DNA from: Alloalcanivorax xiamenensis
GTDB taxonomy: Bacteria > Pseudomonadota > Gammaproteobacteria > Pseudomonadales > Alcanivoracaceae
Length of the DNA stretch: 64,000 nucleotides
Assembly: GCF_009846745.1 (NCBI RefSeq)
Contig: NZ_AQPF01000012.1
Coordinates: 1 to 64,000, forward strand
Direction of reading: 5' to 3'
This document shows, one piece after another, positions 40,187-48,518 of the stretch. Position 1 is the stretch's first letter. The number at the start of each line of letters is the position of its first letter. The translations under genes and the position numbers were made by a program. The notes under the pieces are model-generated. The model did no database searches. It worked only from the letters and a program-made list of their open reading frames with translations, and was not told the DNA's origin.

Positions 40187-41014
40187 ATGGACAAGAAAGC
40201 CAATAAGATTCTGCTTTCCACCTTTTGGAAGAACGGTTGGATTGACAGAAAGGACAGGGTTCTGACAGGGCTGGACGTTGAGTATGCGAAATCAAAGGGG
40301 TTGATGTTTGATCCGATTTCGATTTCACATGATGACTGCGTGGCTTCCATTGTCAGATTGGTAAACGAAACCCCTGTGGAGGCGGTGGCCAAAGGGTTTG
40401 TCAGTAGCCTGAGTCGTCGCCGTCTGGATTGGCGCTCCGCCCTATCCTCTTATGTGATTGCAAGGAGCATCCCCGGCCATCACTACACTCCTGTCGTCTC
40501 CGGAACTCACTATGTGGACGGAAAGCCGGCTGCGCACTCTTATTTTTGCGGTATTTGCGAAGGCTGCCGGTATGGGGTGATAGGGCATGAGTTCTATAAG
40601 GAAAGTGATCTTAATGTATTGAATTTCGAGCGGATGAAATGGGGCGGTGTTCGCCATGGTGACATTCTCTACATCCTTTTTGACATGAGGGAGTTTAAGC
40701 GGTGTGAGATTCCCGAGCCGACGGCTGATGATGTCGATTGTCTGAACGGCATCCTGAGTGTAATTGAAAGCTCCCAGCCCGATGATTATCCAGGTGCACT
40801 TGAGAAGCGGCTGGCCTCGGTTGTAAAGTCCAGCAAGGCGGAGCGGCAGGTTATCATTGAGATTCTGGCAAGCATCGGTGTGTTAAAACCCGGCAGCTAC
40901 GACCGGCCGGTAAAGGGAAGAAACGACTGGGTGTTTGCCGAGTACTGGCGTGGTGAAGATGGCTATTGCCGTCAGGCGGTAGAAGAGTATTTCGGGCCAT
41001 ATTTATTGCTCTGA
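40187..41014 (+). CDS. Hypothetical protein (275 aa)
   Basis: The soluble 275-residue protein is not recognised. A cysteine pair motif FCGICEGC (about residues 116-123) followed by a histidine (GHEF) could bind a metal. The C-terminal VFAEYWRGEDGYCRQAVEEYFG looks conserved. No signal peptide or membrane helix is seen. It is single, with no operon partner, in a lower-GC accessory stretch. The start at 40187 is the first in-frame ATG, and only a weak AACAGGT site precedes it. Confidence 0.5.
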   Translation: MDKKANKILLSTFWKNGWIDRKDRVLTGLDVEYAKSKGLMFDPISISHDDCVASIVRLVNETPVEAVAKGFVSSLSRRRLDWRSALSSYVIARSIPGHHYTPVVSGTHYVDGKPAAHSYFCGICEGCRYGVIGHEFYKESDLNVLNFERMKWGGVRHGDILYILFDMREFKRCEIPEPTADDVDCLNGILSVIESSQPDDYPGALEKRLASVVKSSKAERQVIIEILASIGVLKPGSYDRPVKGRNDWVFAEYWRGEDGYCRQAVEEYFGPYLLL

Positions 41015-41159
41015 CGGGGGCAGACGGTCAAACGGCTGATTGGACCACCTCCTGAATTTCTGGCATTACCAAACCAGGTTTCAAAAGGATAACGGTTCCG
41101 AAGGGGCGTTGAGAAGTGATAGGGTGAGTTCTTTCCTGAAAGAGTGAAGGATATGGCCA

Positions 41160-41536
41160 ATGAAAAGGATTTTAAGGAAGTTGTTAGGTTTTAAATCAGG
41201 CACGAGAAGCCCTGATGAAGCCTCTCCCGCCAGGAAAACCCCGGAAGATTGGGCACCCTGAAGCGGTTGGAGGATTACAACGGTCTCACGGTTCAGGAAG
41301 TTCAGGTCGCCGAAGACGACTTTGTCATAGTGCTGATCAGCGAGGCACGGCAGCCTCTGCCTTTGGGAGTCGACCTGTCCAACGGGCGAATGGATCTTCT
41401 TGTCGCCACCGTTATAACCGATGACGAGATGGAATGGTTCATGGGGAACGGTCGGGGTACGCTGCTGGACAAGTTGATCGCCGCGGGAGTGGGGCAAGTC
41501 AGCGAGTGGGACGGAAAATCAATCCTGCAGGGATAA
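41160..41536 (+). pseudogene. Hypothetical small gene split by an apparent frameshift
   Basis: A frame from ATG 41160 encodes 33 residues ending PARKTPEDWAP before TGA at 41259. A second frame from about 41249 encodes TLKRLEDYNGLTVQEVQVAEDDFVIVL and on to 41536 (~95 residues). The two overlap by only a few codons, and PEDW flows naturally into TLKRLEDYNG if one base is gained or lost near 41248-41258. The joined product would be about 125 residues, with a lysine-rich N-terminus. It could be a genuine decay, a sequencing error or, less likely, programmed frameshifting. Function unknown. Confidence 0.55.
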
Positions 41537-41543
41537 TGACACG

Positions 41544-42176
41544 ATGCTTGATGAATCAGATATGAATCCGGAGCGCTGGGCCCGACTTATGACGCTGTGG
41601 GACTTCGGCGACAATACCGAGACGTATCGCTCCCTGGTGTCTTCCTACTCAGGGAAGGGCCGTTACTACCATTCGCGAGAACATGTTTCCGCTTGTCTTC
41701 GACATCTGGATAGATGCGTTTCGGAGATACAGTCCCCCTGTGAAGTAGAATTGGCCTTATGGTTTCATGATGCCATCTATGAGCCGCTTTCAGGAAAGAA
41801 CGAGAAGAAGAGTGCTGACTGGGCACAATCTTTCGTGCTGGAGAATGGAGCATCCAGAGATATCGCCGATAGGGTGCACCGTCTCATTATGGTTACCGAG
41901 CACAATGCTCCTGCGAAGACGAGTGATGAATCGCTGCTAGTGGATATCGATCTGGCTGTATTGGGCGCGGAACCCGAAACTTACCAGATCTTCGAAGAAG
42001 GCGTGCGCAGCGAATACAAGATGGTGCCATGGCCTTTATATAAAAAGAAGAGAGTGGAGGTGCTCAAGGGCTTTCTTGATCGCCCCAGAATCTTTCAGAA
42101 CGAGCCTTTCCTGACAGAACGCGAGCAGCAAGCCAGAAGGAATCTGGCGGCGGCCATATCGAAACTGGAAGGGTAG
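41544..42176 (+). CDS. HD-domain metal-dependent phosphohydrolase family protein
   Basis: The 210-residue protein has a predicted HD-type metal site: YYHSREHV, then the key WFHDAIYEP (HD), and LLVDIDLAVLG with the second aspartate pair. The pattern matches the family of predicted metal-dependent HD phosphohydrolases, often misnamed NMDA receptor-like proteins in databases. The substrate is unknown. It begins 7 bases after the preceding small gene. Confidence 0.85.
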   Translation: MLDESDMNPERWARLMTLWDFGDNTETYRSLVSSYSGKGRYYHSREHVSACLRHLDRCVSEIQSPCEVELALWFHDAIYEPLSGKNEKKSADWAQSFVLENGASRDIADRVHRLIMVTEHNAPAKTSDESLLVDIDLAVLGAEPETYQIFEEGVRSEYKMVPWPLYKKKRVEVLKGFLDRPRIFQNEPFLTEREQQARRNLAAAISKLEG

Positions 42177-42216
42177 CCCAGAGGCGGGCGGATGGTGGAT
42201 CCAGTAAGAGAGCCTG

Positions 42217-42470
42217 ATGGTGTCGAAGGTGATATTGAAAGGGGGCATCGTGGTGCCTGAGACCGATCTTGAGGCCGTCAAAGCCGAGCTGCCCACTATA
42301 TTGGCGCCATCATGAGAGAGCCCGGCTGCTTCTTGGTTTGGATAGGTGTGCGCAAATAGGGAGTGTTCCGCAGCCGCTTACGATTCAGGACAAAAAAGGA
42401 AACACGCTTTCCGGCAATGGTGAGCTGGGGGACACATACGAGCGGTTTCATGGGCCGGACTGACGGACCG
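42217..42470 (+). pseudogene. Decayed antibiotic-biosynthesis-monooxygenase (ABM) family gene
   Basis: ATG 42217 opens a 32-residue frame (VSKVILKGGIVVPETDLEAV, then KAELPTI) that looks like the start of a putative quinol monooxygenase of the ABM family. It ends at TGA 42313. A second frame from about 42312 gives REPGCFLVW, the next ABM motif, before another stop. Further on, SWGTHTSG could be the remnant of the family's C-terminal S-x-W-G motif. At least two frame disruptions make it non-functional. The gap to the next gene holds nothing else. Confidence 0.5.
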
Positions 42471-42526
42471 GGGTGGGCGCGTTGGCCTTCTATAAAATGG
42501 GGCGCTTGCCTTTGACCGATAGAAGT

Positions 42527-43600
42527 CTACTCCGCCCCTAAATAGCGGGTCACCACACCACGCCAACCTTCATCGTTTAAAATGCCCAGCAAGGCCTGGT
42601 CCAAAGGCTCGCGGAGCGGAGACCCATTGGCCACGGCAATGGCGTAACTTTCTTCCCGCGCGAGCTGTGGCAGGACCAGTACCTCGTTTTCCTGGTTCTG
42701 GCGCAGCAAGTAACGCATTACCGGAGCGTCATGGACCACCGCATCAACGCGCCCTTGCGCCACGGCTTGCATCGCGTGTGCGATGTTCGGATAAGGCCGA
42801 TAAGCAATGCCTTGATTGTCGAGCCAGTGAGAGGCACTGGTGCCGTCGACGGTTCCAACTTTAACCCGTGGCAGGTCCGCGACGCTGGAAACCCGGGTTT
42901 GCAGTTGATTAACCGTAACGCTGGAGGCAATGGCGGCGGTAAAACCGGATATGGTGATGATGCTGACAAACATCCAGATCAGGCCGATGACCCGGCCGGC
43001 CGGAGTGATTGGCGCTTTATCGCCGTAACCCACGGTGGTCATGGTGACCGCCGACCACCAAAAGCCGCTGCCAATGCCTTCACGGATGCTGCCACCGAAC
43101 TGTTCAGGGTTGCGGTGGCGCTCCAACAGCCAGACCACGACGCCAACTGCCAGCAAGACCAATACCAGCGCGGTAACCGCGGAGAGGAATTTCCAACTGA
43201 ACAGGCCTTGCAGCGTCGTCAGCCACCCGGAGGGACTGCTGGGCGTGGCGATGCCCAGGCCGGCACGAAACATGGGCTGAGTGAAGTCCAAACGCCGTTC
43301 CCGATCGGCGGTCACACTGATGGCCCCGATAGCCACATCGGCCTGGCCTTGCTCCACGGCTTCGAGCATTTCCGACACGCTTGGGTATGGGCGCAACTGG
43401 TAGTCCTGCCCCAGTTGACCGGCCAGTTGATGCCATAAATCGACACTGATACCGGTCCAGTGGCCTTCCTCCTGATAGCTGAAGGGCGGAGCCGATTTTA
43501 CCGCCACGGTGAGTGGTTCGGCATGCGTCAGGCCGCTGATCAGCAGGCACACGACGGCGATCAAAAGAGGTGATGGGTGGGTGCGTTCCTGATATGGCAT
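42527..43600 (-). CDS. GluR0-like prokaryotic ionotropic glutamate receptor (K+ channel)
   Basis: The 357-residue protein has a signal peptide (ending THA-E). A periplasmic solute-binding lobe (about 28-120, LTVAVKSAPPFSY...RRLDFTQPM) is interrupted by an ion-channel domain (about 135-225) and then completed by the second lobe (245-350). The channel has two helices around a pore loop with filter T188-T189-V190-G191-Y192-G193-D194, as in potassium channels. This inserted-channel layout is that of GluR0 from cyanobacteria (397 aa). It should open on binding an amino acid or similar ligand. The start at 43600 has GGAGGAAAGG before it. Confidence 0.92.
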   Translation of the reverse strand: MPYQERTHPSPLLIAVVCLLISGLTHAEPLTVAVKSAPPFSYQEEGHWTGISVDLWHQLAGQLGQDYQLRPYPSVSEMLEAVEQGQADVAIGAISVTADRERRLDFTQPMFRAGLGIATPSSPSGWLTTLQGLFSWKFLSAVTALVLVLLAVGVVVWLLERHRNPEQFGGSIREGIGSGFWWSAVTMTTVGYGDKAPITPAGRVIGLIWMFVSIITISGFTAAIASSVTVNQLQTRVSSVADLPRVKVGTVDGTSASHWLDNQGIAYRPYPNIAHAMQAVAQGRVDAVVHDAPVMRYLLRQNQENEVLVLPQLAREESYAIAVANGSPLREPLDQALLGILNDEGWRGVVTRYLGAE

Positions 43601-43908
43601 CCTTTCCTCCCGGTGGATGTCGGCTACGCCCAACAACGGCCACGGGCGCGTATCGTGTTTTTTTGCGTCGGGTTCAGGGTAGCGGTCTCTTCGCCGGCGC
43701 ACCAGCAGGGCGGGAGAGGCGCGACGCAAAGTTCGGATGGGAAGGTCGATCTTGTTTTAGAGAGTCGAGGAAAAATGGGCTTTTCTGGTTATAGTGATGA
43801 TTGCAAAAGAATCTGAACCGCTGTTACTCGCGGAGTTGTTGCTGCTCCGTTCGGGGGGGATTTGATAGGGGGGCATGCTTGAGCGGAAAAGTGAAAGAGA
43901 GGTGAACC
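43601..43908. other. Intergenic region between the GluR0-like gene and the VOC gene
   Basis: About 308 bases between divergent genes. It contains the GluR0-like ribosome-binding site at its left edge and GAAAGAGAGGTG before the VOC start at the right. No promoter, repeat or small gene stands out. Confidence 0.6.
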
Positions 43909-44295
43909 ATGATCGCCTATACCATGGTTGGCATCCGGGATCTGGATAGAGCGAGTGACTTCTATACCCCGTTGTTCCAGGAAATGGGGTTTAAGGTGTG
44001 CTGGCGGGACGAAGATTGCGTCTCCTATGGTGTCGTTGATGATTTGTCGGTCCCCCGGTTCTTTGTCGGCTACCCATTTGATGGCGAGGCGGCCTCGGTT
44101 GGCAATGGCACCATGACGGCGTTCCAGCTCCCGGAGCCCCGGAAAGTAGACCGGCTCTATGACATCGCTATGCGTCAGGGTGGGAGTGATGAAGGCAAGC
44201 CGGGATATCGACCTCGGTACGGAGAGGGGTTCTATGCCGCTTACGTGCGGGATCCGGATGGCAACAAGCTGGCTTTTATTGTCTATGACGGCTAA
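43909..44295 (+). CDS. VOC (glyoxalase/bleomycin-resistance) family protein
   Basis: The 128-residue protein has the paired beta-alpha-beta-beta-beta modules of the VOC superfamily: IAYTMVGIRDLDRASDFYTPLF at the start and GFYAAYVRDPDGNKLAFIVYD at the end. Metal-ligand positions are partly present. The specific reaction is not evident. It starts behind AGAGAGGTG. Confidence 0.8.
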   Translation: MIAYTMVGIRDLDRASDFYTPLFQEMGFKVCWRDEDCVSYGVVDDLSVPRFFVGYPFDGEAASVGNGTMTAFQLPEPRKVDRLYDIAMRQGGSDEGKPGYRPRYGEGFYAAYVRDPDGNKLAFIVYDG

Positions 44296-44446
44296 TCGGC
44301 TTGAGCACTACCTTCCGTCTGGAAAACGCCGTTGACACGGGAGGAGATTTGGCAGAATCAGGCAAGGGGGATGTCTTGCCGTTCTCCAGGGTTTATGTTG
44401 GCATGCTACACGTCAACCCACTTTGGTTAATCGTGAGAGCAGTCCA

Positions 44447-45316
44447 ATGACCGACGACACCTATACGCCTCCGAAAGTCTGGCAATGGGAACCCGGCAAC
44501 GGCGGCAAGTTCGCCAACATCAACCGGCCCATCGCCGGTGCCACCCATGACAAAGAACTACCGGTGGGCAAGCACCCATTGCAACTCTACTCCCTGGCCA
44601 CGCCCAATGGCGTCAAGGTCACGGTGATGCTGGAGGAGTTGCTGGCCCTGGGGCATACGGGGGCGGAGTATGACGCCTGGCTGATCAATATCGGTGAAGG
44701 CGATCAATTCGGCAGCGGCTTCGTGGAAATCAATCCGAATTCCAAGATTCCCGCCATGGTGGATCACAGCGTGGACCCGCCGCGGCGTGTTTTTGAAACC
44801 GCCTCCATTGTCCTGTATTTGGCGGAGAAATTCGGCGCTCTGATACCCAAGGAGCAGGGGGGCCGCACCGAGTGTATGAACTGGCTGTTCTGGCAGCAGG
44901 GCGCGGCGCCTTTCCTGGGCGGTGGTTTCGGCCATTTTTATGCCTATGCCCCGGAGAAGTATCGCTACCCCATCGATCGCTACACCATGGAAGTGAAACG
45001 CCAACTCGACGTGTTGGATCGCCACCTGGCGGAGAACACTTATCTGGCCGGTGATGAATATTCCATCGCGGATGTGGCCACCTGGCCCTGGTACGGACAA
45101 CTGGTATTGGGACGTTTGTACGATGCGGCCGAATTCCTGGACGTCGGGTCGTACAAAAACGTGGCCCGTTGGGCCCAGCAAATCGACGCCCGTCCGGCGG
45201 TGAGCCGTGGCCGCATGGTGAACCGGACTTTCGGTAAACCGGAAACCCAGCTCCGTGAGCGCCACGATGCCAGCGATTTCGACACCCGCACCCAGGACAA
45301 AATTGAGGCGCCCTGA
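44447..45316 (+). CDS. yghU: Glutathione S-transferase YghU-type disulfide-bond oxidoreductase
   Basis: The 289-residue protein aligns by eye to E. coli YghU (288): YTPPKVWQWEPGNGGKFANINRPIAGATH at the start, then LPVGKHPLQLYSLATPNGVKVTVMLEELL. FLGGGFGHFYAYAPEKYRYPIDRYTMEVKRQLDVLD follows. YghU binds two glutathiones and reduces disulphides. ATG 44447 gives the family start and follows GAGAGCAGTCC. Single gene. Confidence 0.93.
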   Translation: MTDDTYTPPKVWQWEPGNGGKFANINRPIAGATHDKELPVGKHPLQLYSLATPNGVKVTVMLEELLALGHTGAEYDAWLINIGEGDQFGSGFVEINPNSKIPAMVDHSVDPPRRVFETASIVLYLAEKFGALIPKEQGGRTECMNWLFWQQGAAPFLGGGFGHFYAYAPEKYRYPIDRYTMEVKRQLDVLDRHLAENTYLAGDEYSIADVATWPWYGQLVLGRLYDAAEFLDVGSYKNVARWAQQIDARPAVSRGRMVNRTFGKPETQLRERHDASDFDTRTQDKIEAP

Positions 45317-45342
45317 GGTCGATTGCAAAGAGCGTTGGGGGC

Positions 45343-45856
45343 ATGAAACAACGAAAGGCATTGCTCCAGCGAATTGCGGCGGTCATTACCAATAAAATGA
45401 ACGGCGCAACCCTGCGTGTGGCCGTGGACGGTGCGGACGGGGCGGGGAAGAGCACCTTCGCGGATGAGTTATGGCGGATGTTGCGCGCGGATGAAATCAG
45501 GGTAATCCGCGCATCCGTCGATGGCTTCCATAACCCGGAGGTCGTTCGTTACCGCAGGGGACGCTATTCTCCGGAAGGTTTTTATTACGATTCCTATGAT
45601 TACGAGGCCCTCGTACCAGGACCACCCTCTGAATCGCCGTTACACGGAAGGACAGGTCTTTTATAGGCAACTTTCAGTGGATACTCTGAGCGAAATACGA
45701 ACCTTGCTACACGGGTTTGATGAGCGCGATGACATCATCGGGATCCTGTGTGAAGAGATGTATGAGCCCGGGGAGCTGAATGAACAGGAGGTGCAATGGG
45801 ACGGCACCTTCGTCCATCGCATCTTCATTCCCGATATGGGTTGGAAGCGTCGATAA
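45343..45856 (+). pseudogene. Uridine-kinase-like fragment fused to an unrelated gene remnant
   Basis: Residues from ATG 45343 look like a P-loop uridine kinase: VDGADGAGKSTFADEL (Walker A), SVDGFHNPEVVRYRRGRYSPEGFYYDSYDYEAL. The similarity stops near 45617. A different frame then carries YQDHPLNRRYTEGQVFYRQL and SVDTLSEIRTLLHGFDERDDIIGILCEEMYEPGELNEQEV, ending at 45856, which reads as the tail of another gene. The kinase frame ends at 45666. A deletion joining two genes explains it best. Neither part is likely to be functional. Confidence 0.7.
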
Positions 45857-45865
45857 ACTCGCCCG

Positions 45866-46252
45866 TTACTGCCATTTGCTTTCGATGAGGGTGCCCCGTC
45901 CCACGGTCTTGGTCACCGGGGTTTTGGCGGCGATCTCCAGCAGCCGTTGACGTTGCTCGTCGGTCAGCTCCCTGCTGCAGGAAAGTGTCCGGTCGATGAA
46001 CTCATTACCGTCCTCGTCGCGATGAAAATGCAGGTAGACGCTGATCTCCCCCAATTCCCAGCCCTTGCGGTCGGCGTACATACGCAGGGTGATGGAAGTG
46101 CAGGCACCAAGACTGGAAAGCAGCAACTCGTAGGGATTGGGGCCGCTGTCCTCGCCGCCCAGATCGGAGCCTTCATCGGCTTGAAAACGATGGTGACGGG
46201 CGTGGATATGCTGCTGGTAATGAGTGTCGCTGTATACCGATACCTTGGCCAT
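45866..46252 (-). CDS. OsmC family protein
   Basis: The 128-residue protein has the OsmC core: GSDLGGEDSGPNPYELLLSSLGACTSITLRMYADRKGW, with the redox cysteine in LGACTS. It resembles the OsmC/Ohr relatives that reduce organic peroxides, but only one of the two usual cysteines is obvious (a second candidate is C-S in LSCSREL). Start 46252 has GGAG seven bases upstream. Confidence 0.85.
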   Translation of the reverse strand: MAKVSVYSDTHYQQHIHARHHRFQADEGSDLGGEDSGPNPYELLLSSLGACTSITLRMYADRKGWELGEISVYLHFHRDEDGNEFIDRTLSCSRELTDEQRQRLLEIAAKTPVTKTVGRGTLIESKWQ

Positions 46253-46413
46253 TGCGGTCTCCATGACGGTGAGAAACAGAATGCCTACTGTGCCACAGCC
46301 GCGCCGGGATCGGGAATGCCCCTCTTTGGAGAGAGGGGCGGCGCGGTCAGGGTGGATAGAGCGGAGACGCGGGTAAGCGGATAACGCGGATAAGTAAATG
46401 GAAGCGCGCTGCG

Positions 46414-47046
46414 TCAGACCGCGTGGGCGGCCAGGTCATCGTCGATCTGGCGTGCCTTGATGGCCGCGGGGCGCTCCATCAGATTGGCGCAGTAGCGTTC
46501 GAACACCGGCCGCTTTTCGATGGTGCCAACAGCCATCTCGTAACCCAGATAAGCGCCAGCGAGCAGATCGGCGGCGGTGAATTGCTCCCCAACCAAATAA
46601 TCCCTCCAGCGTAATTCGTTTTCCAACGTATTGAGTACCCGGTCCAGGGTGCCGTAGCCAGCGGTGATCGCTTTCTTGGCATCGTCGCCGACCTCGAAAC
46701 CCAGCACATGGTTGGTGCAGGCCGCGTCAAACGGGCCCGCGATAAAAAACAGCCAACGATAGTAAGCGCCTCGTTCCCGGCTGGTCACAGCCGGAGCCAG
46801 TCCGGCTTGTGGGAAGGCATCGGCCAGATAGGTGCAAATCGCCGAGACCTCGGTGATCACGGTGTCGCCATGCACCAGCGCGGGGACTTTCCCCATCGGG
46901 TTGATCGCCAGATAGTCCGCGTCTCTCATCCCCAAACCGAATGACAAAACATGGGTCCGGTAGGGCTGGTTCACTTCTTCAAGCATCCAGCGCGCCACTC
47001 GGGCCCGAGACATGGGATTGGTGTAGAAAACCAGATCCTGACTCAT
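46414..47046 (-). CDS. Glutathione S-transferase family protein
   Basis: The 210-residue protein has an N-terminal thioredoxin-like GST domain (LVFYTNPMSRARVARWMLEE, GKVPALVHGDTVITEVSAICTYLAD). A helical C-terminal domain follows (YLVGEQFTAADLLAGAYLGYEM). Ser9 in NPMSRAR sits where catalytic serine or tyrosine is expected. Substrate unknown. GAGAGGA lies six bases before the ATG. Confidence 0.88.
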   Translation of the reverse strand: MSQDLVFYTNPMSRARVARWMLEEVNQPYRTHVLSFGLGMRDADYLAINPMGKVPALVHGDTVITEVSAICTYLADAFPQAGLAPAVTSRERGAYYRWLFFIAGPFDAACTNHVLGFEVGDDAKKAITAGYGTLDRVLNTLENELRWRDYLVGEQFTAADLLAGAYLGYEMAVGTIEKRPVFERYCANLMERPAAIKARQIDDDLAAHAV

Positions 47047-47140
47047 GCAATCCTCTCCGTGTCATTGTTGATTGGAGAGCGAGTGTATCGGGGGCTCCTG
47101 TCAGATAATGGCAGCAGTGCCCCGTGGTTGGCATGAGCCG

Positions 47141-47884
47141 TCAGCCCTTCTTCGCCACCTTCTCCAGCGCCAGCAGGGTGTCCATATAACTGACGAAATG
47201 GTTCAGATAGTCCGGTGACAGGCCGCGCAGGGTTTCCACACTGCGGGTGACCAGGCGGTGTGCGTTTAGCGGGCCGGCGTCGCCGGGGGACTGGGCAATG
47301 GCGTGGTCAATGCGTTTCTGAGTATGCAGGCGGGCGCGGGTGGCGCGCAGTTGACGCAGAGCCTTGAGCTCCCGCTGCGATGTCAGGGGGCGGACATTGC
47401 GACGGCCTTTGCCGGCGGTCTTCTGGAACAGGTTGGGATGAGCCCTGAGCAACGCATCCAAAGGGGTGTTGTCGGGACCTTCGTCCTCGATATCGCTGTC
47501 GTGCAGCGCTTCCAGTAACGCCACCAGCGGTGAGGGCGAACGTCGTGTCTGTTGCTCGGCGAGGCGCTGGAAGGCGCGCAGGTCACCCCTTTCGAAGAGA
47601 TGATCCAACTGGGCCCGTGTGGCGTCATCGACGGCGTGGTAAGGCAAGGTGGCGCGCTGGGCCCGGGCCTTGTCCCTGGCTTCCTCGAAGCGCGCCTGAT
47701 AGTCCGTCAGCGCCTGCTGTAATTTTTCCCGCTGCGCCGGTGACGGCGCCCGATGGCTCCCGGCCAGGCGTTGGGCCAGGGTGTCCAGATAACGGAAGCG
47801 CACCGGGTCGTAGCGGTCGGCGTGGTCGTCACGCAGCCGGGCAAGGCGCTGCAGCGGTGTGAGTGTCCCGGTGACGTCACTCAT
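47141..47884 (-). CDS. DUF2894 family protein of a ZorAB-like motor operon
   Basis: The 247-residue soluble protein is rich in arginine and predicted helices: LTPLQRLARLRDDHADRYDPVRFRYLDTLAQRL at the start and a C-terminal SPDYLNHFVSYMDTLLALE. It matches the DUF2894 type. It is the last gene of a four-gene minus-strand operon (DUF3348, DUF802, OmpA-like, DUF2894) whose genes all touch or overlap, here by eight bases. It has no enzymatic motif. A structural or regulatory role next to the motor is likely. I chose ATG 47884 rather than the longer frame to 47989, which runs through the OmpA gene. Confidence 0.75.
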   Translation of the reverse strand: MSDVTGTLTPLQRLARLRDDHADRYDPVRFRYLDTLAQRLAGSHRAPSPAQREKLQQALTDYQARFEEARDKARAQRATLPYHAVDDATRAQLDHLFERGDLRAFQRLAEQQTRRSPSPLVALLEALHDSDIEDEGPDNTPLDALLRAHPNLFQKTAGKGRRNVRPLTSQRELKALRQLRATRARLHTQKRIDHAIAQSPGDAGPLNAHRLVTRSVETLRGLSPDYLNHFVSYMDTLLALEKVAKKG

Positions 47885-48518
47885 CGTTCTCGGCCTGGTT
47901 GTCCTGGCGCGGTACGGTGGTGATCTCCACCCGGCGATTCTTGGCGCGGGACGCTTCGCCCTGGTTCGGAACCACCGGCTGATTGTCACCGAAAGCAGCG
48001 GCGAAGATGCGGTCCGCCGGCATGCCCTGGGCGATCAGCGTGCGGGTAACGGTGAGCGCACGTTGTGCGGAAAGTCCCCAGTTATCCTGATAACGCGGAT
48101 TCCCCTTCTGAATCGCCAGATCGTCGGTGAAGCCGCTCACCATCAGCAATTCATTATGCTCGCTGAGATAAGCGCGTAGCGGTTCCACCAGGCTGCTCAG
48201 CAGCTTCTCGCCCTCGGGTTGCAAGACATCGGAGTTGAGCGCGAACAAGACACTGCCGCTGATACCGATGCGGCCGTTGTGGAAGGTGATACGGCCGCTT
48301 GAAAGCGGATCCCGCAGCGCGTCCTCCAGCGCGATACGGCGCTGCTCCTCGACCTGGCGGCGGGCTTTTTCCTGTTGCAGGGACTGGCTCAATTCCAATT
48401 GGATACCGATCACCCACACGGTGATCAGCACGAAGATGCCCACCAGCGCCGCCATCAGATCGGAGAAGATGGCCCATACCGGCGTGGCCTGGGCCTGACG
48501 GTCGTGCAGCTCATCCAT
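47877..48518 (-). CDS. MotB/ZorB-like OmpA-family motor protein
   Basis: The 213-residue protein has one N-terminal transmembrane helix (about residues 17-38) with Asp20 at its start (AIFSDLMAALVGIF), the position of the proton-carrying aspartate in MotB and ZorB. A linker leads to an OmpA-type peptidoglycan-binding domain: LFALNSDVLQPEG, LLMVSGFTDDLAIQKGNPRYQDNWGLSAQRALTV and NRRVEI. The start codon overlaps the upstream DUF802 stop (TGATG). It would anchor to the cell wall and form a proton-driven stator with DUF802. Confidence 0.88.
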   Translation of the reverse strand: MDELHDRQAQATPVWAIFSDLMAALVGIFVLITVWVIGIQLELSQSLQQEKARRQVEEQRRIALEDALRDPLSSGRITFHNGRIGISGSVLFALNSDVLQPEGEKLLSSLVEPLRAYLSEHNELLMVSGFTDDLAIQKGNPRYQDNWGLSAQRALTVTRTLIAQGMPADRIFAAAFGDNQPVVPNQGEASRAKNRRVEITTVPRQDNQAENDE

